Source of the DNA: Chaetomium olivaceum
Lineage: Eukaryota; Ascomycota; Sordariomycetes; Sordariales; Chaetomiaceae
Reading direction: 5' to 3'
Assembly (NCBI GenBank): GCA_039881045.1
Contig: JAYWVB010000101.1
Coordinates: 1 to 43,078, forward strand
Length of the DNA: 43,078 nt
In this document: positions 20,617 to 31,473 of the stretch, one piece after another
Numbering within the stretch: the stretch's first letter is position 1
Layout: the number at the start of each line of letters is the position of its first letter
Notes under the pieces: model-generated
What the model was told of the DNA's origin: nothing
Database searches by the model: none
The model's input: the letters and a program-made list of their open reading frames with translations, nothing else
Translations under genes and position numbers: made by a program

Positions 20617-21138
20617 TCGGGCTACCCGCGATGTCGACTTGACTCACGAGCGCACTCGACGCCAGCTGGTGGCTGGTTGTTTGGAGAACCTGCGGAGAGA
20701 TTCGGATGCCGGGCTGATGTCACCCTGACCAAGAGCCACTCGATTGTCCTGCTCAACACAACAATGCTGTATCATATGCAGCTGCTCTCGCAGGTTGATG
20801 GCGACGAGTAGTTTCTTGTTGTTGTGGCGACCAGCCCAATCAACCAGGAGATTGCTTCCAACAGCTGCCCTGTATCAAGCGTTCATCTGGGGATTCCTAG
20901 TCAACGGCTTAATGCGCTTAACGCCGTGTTGGAGGGTATAAGTCGAGAACCATTGGTTGTTATCGCTCAACTCGAGACGGGCAAAGCCAATGGGATGGGG
21001 AAGACGAGAATGAAACCCAAAACAAGCTGCTCCCCGCGACGATGGTTTGTCTCATCCCTCGACAGGCTGGGGTATGTAAGCGGCCCCGGGGAACGTTCGA
21101 TCGAGAACTCGTCGTCGTACTGCAATTATCCCGCATGA
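20617..21138 (+). pseudogene. coding-like frame interrupted by one stop codon
   Basis: One plus frame is open from 20617 to the TGA at 21138 except for a TAG at 20809-20811. Before the stop it reads GGWLFGEPAERFG, then TKSHSIVLLNTTMLYHMQL and SQVDGDE. After it comes FLVVVATSPINQEI, then IPSQRLNALNAVLEG, REPLVVIAQLE and GMGKTRMK. Amino-acid use and codon choice on both sides look like one protein. No family is recognised. The TAG could come from a CAG or GAG codon, and an intron in place of the stop is possible but no strong splice pair was seen. Confidence 0.35.
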
Positions 21139-21210
21139 GATGATCGACAGCCGGTGCTCCGGGTCGCTGGGGAAACGATCAGTTCTCCAGTTAGCATCGC
21201 CCGGTATAGC

Positions 21211-21234
21211 CGTGTCACCGTGTCACCGTGTCGC
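21211..21234 (+). repeat. three 8-bp tandem copies (CGTGTCRC)
   Basis: CGTGTCAC, CGTGTCAC and CGTGTCGC lie head to tail in intergenic DNA. Confidence 0.7.
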
Positions 21235-22521
21235 GCAGGAGCAGGAAAGCAGGAGCGGTCGAAATCCGGGGGTTATCGCGATGCAGCAACTTGGAAATGG
21301 TGACATCCCAACGCTGTGGTTGCAGCGCGGCGGCGTCTGATCAGCTATCGAGACCGATGACTGCGATGCGCAGGGCGAGTTTTGACTCCCTCGGGCCGCT
21401 GCCCTATGGGAATGGCCAAGCGGGCATTGGCCTGCAGAAGTCTGCATTCCACGCCCGACGCTCCAATGGGGGCCGCAAGCTTCCCAGGCATGGACCGAAA
21501 TGGTGTGCTGGCCTGCGGTTTTCTGCCCGCTGCCGAGGAAGGGATAATCGGGCTTGTCTCTTCCAATTCGCAAGGCATCAAAGTCGCCATCTGGTGGTGC
21601 GCGGCTCATGGAACTTGGGCTCCCATCCCTTCCCGCCTCTTCTTGATGTTTCAGTTTGGTTCCAATCCTCCACTCGCAAAACATCAACGTCAGTCTAGAA
21701 AACCCCTGTAGCGCTGCGTTTTCGCGCAATGGTAGTTTGCACCCTGTTTTTGCTGAGGACAGATTTCCTTGTTGACGTTGTGCCCACGAGCGAGTTGATA
21801 CCCAAGAGTGTTGTCGGGCACGAAGACCGCGGAGCAGAGGGGAAAAGAGTGGGAGGGCAGCAGGTCAGTGGTCGCTTTTGGAGAACAGCTTCCCCAATCC
21901 GGGACTCAGGTTCGCCGTGCCGTGTCCGTTCAGGCCAGTGGCTCCACTACGATACCCACCGGTTGAGGCCTTACGCAAAGCTTCGACCACACAACTCTTC
22001 CCAAGTCACCCCTCCAGACAAGTTGCCCCGTTTAAGGGACTTGCTTCGTTCCAGGCCGAGTTGCCACAGTGCCCAAGTACATCCATACAGTACCCCACGA
22101 AGCATCACTTTGCTGGCCGGGCAAACTACCTATCCTAGCAGAGCAAGGCGAACTCGGGTGAGGTGTCTCTCGACTTGCGCCAGCCCCGCTGTTGGTTCGC
22201 CTCGTCTATGCCCTGCTTGCCTGGTAGTTATTTTTTCGTGCCATTCTTTGTGGCCATCTTTCGACTCCCTGGCCGGGAGATCTTGAATGTGGCCCTGGAT
22301 CTGTGCAGGGTGGCAGGGTTGATGCTGACCAAACTGATCCGCACGCCAGGATTCTTTTTCGGCTTCGATCCCCCCACGAGACAGGCAGAGAGGAAAAGCA
22401 GCAGCATCAGCCTGCAGCCAGCAGCGGCAGCTTCCCATCAAGTGGCTTGCTTGCTGGCTGTTCAACCGGAGATCCAGAGGTCGGCTGGTACCGAAGTACG
22501 AAGTACATACCAGGTATCCAT

Positions 22522-22558
22522 GGATGGGCTGGATGGGCTGGAGGGACTGGATGGATGG
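22522..22558 (+). repeat. GGATGGGCT tandem repeat, about four degenerate copies
   Basis: The sequence runs GGATGGGCT, GGATGGGCT, GGAGGGACT, GGATGGATG. It is intergenic and G-rich on the plus strand. Confidence 0.7.
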
Positions 22559-23317
22559 AAGTAACCTCCCAGCGGGCCGGCCAGCACGAACCATCAAGGA
22601 TCGAGACCGCAACCGCATGGAGATGGATGCAATGGGTGAATGGGAAGCGGTGGTGTCAATCAACGAAGTCGACCGGCCGGTTCCCGTCCCAGAGCATATT
22701 ATGTTTATTATTGTTTCGTTGCTCATATTAGGTGTCGCAGTCGAGAAGGAATCCCGTCTTCCGTCTCTCTGGGGCTGCCCCTCTTTTGGGTGACTTGCCA
22801 GTCCCGAGACGGCGTGCTGTGCTTGTCAGCGCGCTTCCTCCTTCCATTCCCCCAGACGAACCAAGCAACGCCCCCCCCCCCTGCTGGTTGTCCCTCCCGT
22901 CCCCTCCACTTAGGTAGTGACATTGGTCTGCACCCCCGCAGGAATAAAACTCGTCCCTTCACCTTTCCGTCCCAAGGAGCCTGACACTTCATCCCAATTA
23001 TTTCCGCCCTAGTTTGCCGTCCGAACTCTGCAGCAACAAATGTCGAACCGCACCCTGCCATCGTTGACCACAATATTACTAGCACCGGCTGCTGTCGCCT
23101 GACCATCTTCTCTCAACCATCGCTTTGTCACAGCTGCGATTACTTGAAGCGATAAACCCATCTGGCCATTTTGCCGCCGACCCGCCGTTCGAAAGCTGCC
23201 CCGCCCTGACACTGGGCGTCTCCATTCCGAGGCATTGTTGCCTCTCCCACAACGACATACCAAATCGATTCTGAGCTACAACGACACCATCTTTTACGGG
23301 CGTGGGCTCGTACCGCC

Positions 23318-25171
23318 ATGTCGGGTCGAGCAGAGACAATAGTCGCGCACGTTGAAGACGTCGACGAGTCTGGTAACATTATCGAGGGAACAGGCCGTTA
23401 CGCAAATTCGGTTGCCCCAAGCAGCCCAGCGAAGGAGCAGCCAAACACCGGCCGAGCGAGAAGGGAGAAGGCGAGGAGAGGTTCTTCCTCCCCTATCACC
23501 ACGAGCATCGTCACCGACTCAGACTCGACACTACACCCTAGGAGAGACTCTCTCAAGAAGTCGAACAAGGACCGGGAGAAGTCGGTTAGCAAAAAGGCGC
23601 TCATGGCTGCCTCACGCCCCCCGGTCAAGCATGCAAAGACGGCGCAAGGCATACCAAGGAGAGACGAGTCTGCCTATTATGGTGTTGACCCCACCGTCAC
23701 CCCAGCCGTCTCACGGCCTCGAGCCCAAAGTCGGCCATCGAGCTTTTATGCTGCACCGAGGGCACCACCACCACCAGCCAACGCGAGGTTTTATGCAAAC
23801 CAAACTCCGGGCCCTCCCCTGCCTACCTCGTTCCCTCCTCCTTCGTGGATGGGCCCAGGGCCGGGACCGGGACACGGACCAGGACCAGGACCCGGACCCG
23901 GACCGGGACATGGACCGGGACACGGACACGGGCCGTCACCTTTCGGCCCGCCATCGCCGGCCCCTCTCGTAATGCACCACCCTGCTCCTCCCCCAACGGC
24001 GGACTATTTCGCCCGACCACTTGAATCTCGTTTTGGGTCTCGGCCACAGTCTTCTATGGGCTTTCGAGCATCCCGCGCCATTGAGTACGATGACTACGAA
24101 GAGCCTGTCGAGAAAGCATTGGCACGGCGGCCTTCGACGACTCGAAGAGTATCCAAGACCGATGATGACAGGAAAGCGATGCCTCCTCCACGCAGGCCTT
24201 CGTCTGCCCATCCAAACGCACTTCCCTTTCGCCCACCACCATCCACGCCGGCCAGGCGAAGGGGCGACTTTGATGAACACGACCCCGACATTGATAATGC
24301 TCTTTTCTCTGACCTATCACCGATGGCGCCAATGAGCTATGACTTCAGTAGCCCAATTCCTTTCCGCCCACGACCAAGCTTTGGTGCCGACTCGGGGTAC
24401 GATTTGGCTGATCAGCATACCGAAGTGGCTGGACACCGCCGGCGCAATTCGTATTACGGCGGCAACTCGATCTCTTCAGGGAGTGCATATGAGGAGAAGA
24501 TGCGTCAAGCCAACCGTTACCAAGAAGTCATCGGTGTGCCCCAAATGCCGTTGACGGCAGAGACGCTTCGGAAGGCAGGCAAGAGTGGCACCAGCAGCAG
24601 GTCCACCAGGAGCTCGGGGAGCCATGACGAGAGTGACTATAGGCAGCAGTCGGCAACAACGCGGACCACAAGGTCGACGGCGCCCAACAATGACGAGGAT
24701 GTCACGATCCGCGTGAAAGGAAGCACGGTGCTCAAGTTCGGCAACACAGAGATGCAGTGCCAGGACGGAGCCGAGATCAACATCACCTCGAGGAGCGGCA
24801 ACCCCGAGATTCGGGCCACCGGCAGCGACAGGTCTAGCTATGTCGAGCAGGACGATCGCCGGACCAGGATTGACAATGATGACCGCCGCACCAGGGTCGA
24901 CATGCCCACCCAGTCACGCGTGCGCGCCACGTCGCGGGCTAAATCTCGCCCGAGGTCTTTCTCGCGCTCCTTTGCCAAGTACGAGGTTGTCGCTCCCAAG
25001 TACGAGGTCGGCCGGTACGACGCTGGGCCCAGGTATGACGGCGGCACTGACTATGACGCGTACACCACATACGCCCCGACGCTGCCACCGCCGCCACCGC
25101 CAGCCTACCCCGAATATCCCTCGTCGTACTCGTCGCGACATGGCGAGTACTTTGGCGGTCCACCACTGTAA
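23318..25171 (+). CDS. Pro/Gly-rich disordered fungal protein with a beta-rich patch
   Basis: Intronless, 617 residues. The start at 23318 has a CGCCATG context and follows a pyrimidine-rich leader. Residues 1-130 are charged and Ser-rich. Residues 140-230 are Pro-rich with a GPGPGHGPGP-type repeat at 178-206. Residues 240-350 contain RRPSTTRR, an acidic DEHDPDIDNALFSDLSP patch and several Pro-rich motifs. A probable helix lies at 391-420 (AYEEKMRQANRYQEVIGV). A beta-rich patch at about 460-500 (DVTIRVKGSTVLKFGNTEMQ) is the only segment that looks folded. The C-terminus is Arg/Ser-rich, then Tyr-rich with TLPPPPPPAYPEYPSSY. No enzyme motif, signal peptide or membrane segment is seen. I do not recognise a characterised relative. 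A scaffold or RNA- or membrane-associated role is open. Confidence 0.75.
   Translation: MSGRAETIVAHVEDVDESGNIIEGTGRYANSVAPSSPAKEQPNTGRARREKARRGSSSPITTSIVTDSDSTLHPRRDSLKKSNKDREKSVSKKALMAASRPPVKHAKTAQGIPRRDESAYYGVDPTVTPAVSRPRAQSRPSSFYAAPRAPPPPANARFYANQTPGPPLPTSFPPPSWMGPGPGPGHGPGPGPGPGPGHGPGHGHGPSPFGPPSPAPLVMHHPAPPPTADYFARPLESRFGSRPQSSMGFRASRAIEYDDYEEPVEKALARRPSTTRRVSKTDDDRKAMPPPRRPSSAHPNALPFRPPPSTPARRRGDFDEHDPDIDNALFSDLSPMAPMSYDFSSPIPFRPRPSFGADSGYDLADQHTEVAGHRRRNSYYGGNSISSGSAYEEKMRQANRYQEVIGVPQMPLTAETLRKAGKSGTSSRSTRSSGSHDESDYRQQSATTRTTRSTAPNNDEDVTIRVKGSTVLKFGNTEMQCQDGAEINITSRSGNPEIRATGSDRSSYVEQDDRRTRIDNDDRRTRVDMPTQSRVRATSRAKSRPRSFSRSFAKYEVVAPKYEVGRYDAGPRYDGGTDYDAYTTYAPTLPPPPPPAYPEYPSSYSSRHGEYFGGPPL
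23849..23935 (+). repeat. GPGPGH-coding minisatellite
   Basis: GGNCCNGGNCAC-type units encode GPGPGPGHGPGPGPGPGPGH and so on at residues 178-206 of the Pro/Gly-rich protein. The unit length alternates between 6 and 12 bp multiples. Confidence 0.85.
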
Positions 25172-28028
25172 CGGACCACGGCAAAAGACGAATGACGTTG
25201 CTGGATAAAAACGTACTTGACGATGACGGGAGCCATCAACCCGACGACGACGACGACGACGACGAGCCGAGACGTTCGAGAAATGATAATGACGCTGATA
25301 ATGTTTCCGTGTGCATAACGGCCGGCATTTCTATTTCCATTTGTTTGGTTATTTTTGGCGGTACCTATCTGATATGATCTAGCGAGCGTTGGCTTATTTG
25401 CTTTACTTCATTTCTTGCTACTTGGGGGGGCAATGCCTTTTTTATGGACTGGCTGTTTTGTTTCTTATACCACTTCGTTTTGTTTTTCCTTCTTGCTCTT
25501 CGCGGATAGGCATGGCTCTTTGTTGTACCCGACCATGGTGCTAAATCATGGCGGCCGCTCTTCTTTTTTCTACGTCGGGTCTCTCGAGATTTGAGATTGC
25601 TGAGATAAAAGCGATTTACTTATACCCCGAACATGGCACGGCATGGGAAAAAGCAGTGGAGGAAGCCTTTAATATGGACACCACTTTACCTTGATACCTC
25701 CCTCACGTTAGCTTTTCTAAAGCTGGTATTGGAAGTGTATAGAGGTGCTTGGTGGGGCACTCGGAATTCTATTTTCTTCTCACTTCTCGTCCGCCACAAG
25801 ATTGACATCAACCATTTTACCACATTTCCTATTTCACATAGACACCTGGCCGTGTCATACTGTGTTCTGGCTTCACCTCATACCCAATTGAAGTCGCACT
25901 GTTTGGCATTTGCATTCTTGGATGGAATGGAGGATCTGAGGGGGCAGGCAGGGATGGCGAGGGAGGATGACGATCTGGTCGACATTGAAGTCGAACTACT
26001 CCTAGTCCGGGTTGATGACTGCGGTCGGCTCAAGACTCACCACGAGATGTATCCCTGCATATAACCTTGGATCTGGAGGTCTCGGCTTCATTCTTTGTGG
26101 ATACTTATCATTCGACGATCATTTTGACGATGGGTCAATTATAACCCCTTCTCTAAGCCCTCGGCCCATTGCCCATTGCTGTTGTCCTTATTGCCTTTTG
26201 CCCAAAGCCAATATTCGCTTGTGACATGAACCCAGCCTGTAAACACACTCGCATGACGGACTCGCCATCGCTGAGACCGAGCCGCGCGCCAGTCGATGAC
26301 CCCGGCGGTTCGTGATACAGACCTGAGACGCGAGACCGGGGCTGAATACGAATAGCACAGGGCGCGAACGGAGTCAATAAACTATAGGCCACGGGTTTGG
26401 TTTACCCATCGGAACATGCAGGTACATGATATTTACACATTAGTCTACAGCAAACCCGCAGAAACGACCGCTCGCCGGTGTGGAGCCGGACATGGTTATG
26501 TGGCGTGCTCAGAAACCTGGGTGTTGCAGTCGTGCGTTGCGGTGAGGCAATGAGGCAAGGAGGCGGTTCCTCACATCCCACCTATCTTGTCTTGACCTGT
26601 CTTGTTTCTCCTCTCAGCCGAAAAGGGCCCCATCAGCCAACAACCACGTGTACTGCACTGACTAGAGCGCAGCCGCGGGGTACCGCAGCAGAGCAGCAAC
26701 GCAAGCAGGGTGAGGTGGCCATGGATGATCCAGTTCGTTCGGCCTGGCCGTGTAGAGCAAGGAAAGATCATGAAATGGGAGTTGGCGACCGCCCCCCATC
26801 CTCCCTGGAAGTAGTTAGTTGTACGACTACATAGTTACATACTCGTACAACAACAAGACGGTTGGTTGGTTGTTTCCCGCTCGTTCCGGAAAGGGACCGC
26901 CGACGTTTTTGGATGCGCCTCGGCGACCAAAAGTTCCCTTCTTTTTTTCTCCTCTCCCCTCCTCTCGCCAGTTTGTCGTGCCGCGTGTTGGTTTGCCGAA
27001 AGGAGGGGTGTGAGCGGGGACTCGGCGGACGGAAAGTTGAGTGTGGCGTTCATTAGCTTTTGGTAATGCAATGCGGACGGCCTTTTTTGTGGGGTTTTCT
27101 TGGGAGGATTGGCAGCGCGGTATTCTGTAGTCCGGGCGATTGTTTCGGGTGGGCAATTAATTTGTGAGCTGCCGGACAGGACGGCAGTGAACCGAACCGT
27201 CTTGAGCCGCCCGCCATAGGAGGTGAATTGATGGAAAGGGTTGATGAGGAAGGGAGGGTACAAAGTCGAATAGGGAGTATGAGAAGGTGCACCTATGGTA
27301 GCTCCCGAACAGTTCCATGATAACTCATACAAACGAGACAAAAGTAGTTATTCTGTACGAATATAAAGCGGGGCAAGGCATTCTTCACAAACCCGCGAGT
27401 TGAGCGGAGCGTGCGAGGGTTGGGGTTGGGGTTGACGCTCTGAGTGAATCGAGACCCTGAAAGCTCGATATGCTGGGTTTGATTGGGTGCCGATTGTTGC
27501 TCAGCGGTTGCTGGGCAATCTTGCGCTTTTGTTTACCGACGTCATCCTCCCTCTTAGCAGTTCAGAAGAGGCAGGAGGGGTTTGGACAGAACTGAGAAGG
27601 CACCCCTGGACGACGGCACAGCAGCTCAATGCACCACTCACAAGGACGGTCTGAGTGGTTGCCTTGGCTGTTCATCTGTTCATTGTTGTTTTGCCCTGGC
27701 CTCTCCCAGCTGTGAATTGGAGGAATCCTGCCCCCTCGTCCACCCCGGTCCCAGCCCCCCGGTTTCTGGGTTAACCAGCCGAACCACAACATTCTCCTGC
27801 AGCCAACGATTCTCTCGTTCGTTTTGCCATTCTGCGTCACCACCAAATCTTGACTTGGGGCAGGCAAGCTGCGCTCATCGTCGCCTGCTGTCTTCTGCAC
27901 TTTATTTTGTCGTCAATTTTATTTCCACTTGGTGATTGCATCGACATTATCACCTTCTCGCTTGGCTGGTCAAACCAGCGAAGCCAGCCAGCTTCGTACC
28001 GAAGAACCGCAACCGCCAGCAGAACAAC
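25172..28028. other. intergenic region, no supported gene
   Basis: The 3' flank of the Pro/Gly-rich gene begins with a (CGA)8 run at 25242-25265 and T-rich sequence near 25440-25620. ORFs at 25633-26064 and 26835-27341 lack domains and overlap others. Pyrimidine-rich sequence from about 27640 to 28028 probably holds the promoter and leader of the gene at 28029. Confidence 0.5.
25242..25265 (+). repeat. (CGA)8 microsatellite downstream of a stop codon
   Basis: Eight CGA units start 70 bp after the stop of the 23318-25171 gene, probably in its 3' untranslated region. Confidence 0.9.
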
Positions 28029-29426
28029 ATGGCGCCTGCAATTATTAACAACCTCCTCGGTCGATCTGATGCCGCCTCACTCGGCCCTCTAGCCGCGCGC
28101 GCAGTGTTGCTCGGCCGAGACCCGGCCGAGCAACATCACGCCCCGGACGAGGGTGCGTTGCATCCCCAGGATATCAACAACAACGCTGTCTTTGCCGTTT
28201 TTGGCATTCTCGGCGTTGCCTTCGTTCTAGTCGGCATCTGGTTCTTCTTTTGGGCGAAGAACGGCGGCTTCTATTTCAAGGAAAATGATTGGGAGGACTA
28301 CAAGTCCACTGTGCTCCGGCGCAAAGGCCCCAACGGCACCATCTATTCTGATGCGACAGAGAGTACTGTTCTCGGCGGCGGTAGCGTCTACAAGGATGTC
28401 GATGACCATACGACTACAACCGGCGACGACCTAACAACGGTGGTGAGCGCGACGACAGGCATCACTGGTATCACTGGCGGTGTCTCGGATTTTTCTGGCC
28501 GGGAGAAGCGTCGCAAGAAGCGCGAGCAAAAGGAGCGCGAAAAGGAACGCCGGCGTGAAGAAAAGCACCGCGAGAAGGAAGAACGCAAGAAATCTCGCCG
28601 CAAGGTTGATGGTGGTGTCATCGTCGACGAGGAGGCCGAGGCCGAAGCACAGGAACACCTTCGCAACTACCGCCATGAGAAGCCCGCCCGCGTAGGTGGT
28701 ATCAACCGCGAAACTGATGGTTCCAACTGGGACGGCTCGACGAACCCGAGCTGGTCGACCATGAGCCCTAGCCACGCCGATGGCGCTGGTGCCACCGACG
28801 CAGGTAGCACCGTGACATCCGAGCTGATCACCAACCGCGAGCGCACACCCACCACCACGCCGACCAAGAAGGACGCCAGCGAGCGTCCCGGTGGCCGCAT
28901 CCGCAAAGTCTACTCTACCGCCGACAAGAACGCGTCGCGCGAGGCTGAGCGCATCCGCGCCGAGGCCCGCCGTCTCCAAGAAAAGGGCCGGGCGGCAGCA
29001 GCGGCCTCCTCCAGGGTCAAGCGCGACTTCAGTTTCACCCACGGCGCCGACGAGACCATGGCGCTGCGGCGTATCGAAGAGGCCCCCGCCGAGACCGTCG
29101 TCAGCGGGTCGTCGTACGTCTCCGAGAGCACCAACGACTACACCGAGAGGGAGAAGCGCGCCCGTTCGCGCTCCCGGCCGCGCCACAGCCGGCCCCCTCC
29201 GGCTGCGGCGCCGAGTGAGGACTCGCGTGGGCCCCCGGGCAGCTGGGTCGAGAGCGAGGTCGGCGCCCCAAGCGATGCCGGCACCAAAGTTTACACCCAC
29301 TCCCACCACATCCCTACCGGTAGCTCGGTGACGGGTACGTCGGTTAGTGACTATGCGTATGCGGACGACAAGAGGAAGAAGAGGGGTGGTGCCGGGGCGA
29401 GGAGGAACCGGGACAGTGCGGCCTAA
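28029..29426 (+). CDS. single-pass membrane protein with long basic cytosolic tail
   Basis: Intronless, 465 residues from the ATG at 28029 (ACAACATGG context). An in-frame start 31 codons upstream is possible but adds a Ser/Arg-rich stretch that looks like leader, so the internal ATG is preferred. Residues 53-75 (AVFAVFGILGVAFVLVGIWF onward) form one transmembrane helix. It is followed at once by WAKNGGFYFKENDWEDYKST, which looks conserved. A Thr-rich segment comes next, then a highly basic helix (REKRRKKREQKEREKERRRE at about 155-192), Ser/Thr-rich linkers, a second charged helix (REAERIRAEARRLQEKGR) and a basic C-terminus. Topology is probably N-terminus outside or luminal and the tail cytosolic. 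The family is not recognised with confidence. It lies 2 kb from the Ear1-like gene on the same strand, but a shared role is only a guess. Confidence 0.8.
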   Translation: MAPAIINNLLGRSDAASLGPLAARAVLLGRDPAEQHHAPDEGALHPQDINNNAVFAVFGILGVAFVLVGIWFFFWAKNGGFYFKENDWEDYKSTVLRRKGPNGTIYSDATESTVLGGGSVYKDVDDHTTTTGDDLTTVVSATTGITGITGGVSDFSGREKRRKKREQKEREKERRREEKHREKEERKKSRRKVDGGVIVDEEAEAEAQEHLRNYRHEKPARVGGINRETDGSNWDGSTNPSWSTMSPSHADGAGATDAGSTVTSELITNRERTPTTTPTKKDASERPGGRIRKVYSTADKNASREAERIRAEARRLQEKGRAAAAASSRVKRDFSFTHGADETMALRRIEEAPAETVVSGSSYVSESTNDYTEREKRARSRSRPRHSRPPPAAAPSEDSRGPPGSWVESEVGAPSDAGTKVYTHSHHIPTGSSVTGTSVSDYAYADDKRKKRGGAGARRNRDSAA

Positions 29427-31473
29427 GCATTGGCTGATTTAGAGACGGGATCTACGGTGGGGATGGTTGATGAAATACAACGGTTGCAGGTTGATGATGA
29501 GATGTAAATGGCACGGAATGAAGGGGTATCATTTCATTATGTGGGCGTTTGCGGCAACGGCCAGCGTGTTGGTGGATCATGTCGGGCAATGTGTTTTTAT
29601 GGAAAGTATGATACGAATAAGCGAGCAGGACGGCGGATGCTTCGGTTGATTTAGCTACGGTACAAATCATATATATATGTCATGTATCCATTGTAGAAAG
29701 GAGTTCAATCGTGAAATAGTCATGGCCGTGATGAGGTGCCACCACTGCAAACCCTGGCGCGGATCTGAGACCGGGCGGGCCGGTCGGCCAACCCTGTGCT
29801 CCGGGCCCGGCCCATGCAGGCTCCGGAAGACTCGAGTGATCCTCGGGTTTTGTAATTGTACCTTCGAAGAAGTATGCGCTGGATGAAATTGCTTGCTTGC
29901 TTCCTTCCAGGCAAACGTGCAAGGGAGAAATTACCGACAAAATGATCAATACCAGCAATCCCTGAGCTGACGACAGCACCCAACGGCGGAATACGTATGT
30001 TGGTCCACGTATGTGTATGCGCATGCGGGCGCAGTTTACTCTGGTACCTCAGTACGAAATACGGCCTGTTTGGCTTCCTTGAAGATCGACAACCGAGCCG
30101 GCGCCCTCGGGGCATGTTGGTGCTCTTTTATTGTTTGAAGATGGGAATGGCTAAAATCGTAAGATTGCAGGCGGCTACCAAACAAGGCCACCCGTGCAGC
30201 GAGATCCGAAACATGCTGATTCTGGGTCTGTTACGCCGCCGTGGTGCCGCCTCTGAAACCCGTCCAGCCCCTTCCAGGTCCCGCAGGCCAGGGCAAGCAA
30301 GCGTCGAGCACTGCCGCCGCATTCAGGCGCCGAGACGCCCGAAGTTAACCACGGATGCTCCAGCGAGTTTATGCATCCGGAATAGACCGGCGCATCGTCG
30401 TCCCAAACAATAAAAGAGACTCAAGTTCCGCTCCTGGAGATGCTCGAAGATGGCCTGGGAATCGGGCCCCATTTGTTTCTAGCTAGATTGATGTTTGGTC
30501 GGTCGTGTTGAGGGGCTTGCCCTGACGACGGGAGTCTGGCCAGGAAGACCCGACCGTCCGTCCCATTCGGCGTCATCTGCCACTGGAGACCCAGAATCCA
30601 TCCCTTTGCCAAGCACTTCCCCGCCACCTAATAACACCCTATCTGCTCCACAGCATCCCTTTCGTGGGTTCCTGATAGGGGACCAACAGTGAACGGTCGC
30701 TCGCGGTCAAGCCCAGCCCAGCGCATTACCAGGCGAGCTCGGTCTGAGGGCCAACTGGGATTCCGTCCGCCGCCGCCAAGTGACATCAGGCAATCCCCAT
30801 CTATCTCGTCCAACGACGGGTCCCTTCTTCATCATTCCTCCGAATGCCATCCTGCGCACCTTTTGTGTTCTACTCGCCTTCTTGATTTTTCGTTTCCTTT
30901 CATCTTTTCAATCTTGATCTTGCAGTTCAGTTCATTACGCACATCGACGAGCGCTGGCGGTGCCTTCCTCCCATCATTGCTATTTCCTTGCCCTCTCTCC
31001 TCCATTCGTCATCCCTCTGCTTGGATGCTTGGCTGCGTCGTCCCCCGCCAGCGTGACACACTTCCAGGGTCTGATCGCACGCTTGACGTCTTCGAAACCT
31101 GGGACTTGCAGCGTCCCACGAACCCGCAACGAACCACACGATCGCCTTTTCAGCTGCGCTCGAGCAACCCTTCCTGCGACCGTTGCATCCCGCCGCGCCC
31201 GCGATTCCTCGAGATCCCCGAACCACACCACCGCCCCTTTCGCGACGACCCTGTGACTACCTACTGAACAGCAACCGCGAATCGCCAGATCGCAGGAATT
31301 GCGACGCCCCTTTTTAGCGCCCAAGGAGGAGTATAGGGGTTGGGTTGAACCTGGCGATCGTGCGATCATTTGCTGCCTGGCGGCGGCGGCGGCTCGATCG
31401 GGTGCCGGAATCCTAGGACCAGAGAAAGCGACAAATATTCGTCTAGACTCGGCGGTTGTGATACTATTTCAAA
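29427..31473. other. intergenic region with long leader of the Ear1-like gene
   Basis: From about 30840 to 31300 the plus strand is rich in pyrimidines, typical of a fungal promoter and leader. A 192-codon frame at 30689-31267 begins with GTG, has no domain and probably is untranslated. Frames at 29677-30413 overlap on both strands and are not supported. Confidence 0.5.

Larger units (their letters stand above)
19742..23317. other. long intergenic region with a coding-like relic and simple repeats
   Basis: After the EEP gene there are 3.6 kb without a complete gene. Coding-like patches occur at 20122-20268 (MAIINGLARQLSRRFKKAL in the plus frame) and 20617-21138 (listed separately). A further open plus frame runs over 21382-21711. 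From about 22790 to 23310 the plus strand is rich in C and T, as expected for the promoter and leader of the gene at 23318. A C11 tract lies at 22871-22881. Confidence 0.5.

Noticed and set aside
21223..21729. 168-codon minus frame overlapping 156- and 109-codon plus frames
   Set aside because: None has a domain or splice context, and the mutual overlap on both strands is typical of GC-rich noncoding DNA.
30689..31267. 192-codon plus frame before the Ear1-like gene
   Set aside because: It begins at GTG and is Pro/Ser/Arg-rich, lying in the pyrimidine-rich leader. No domain is visible.
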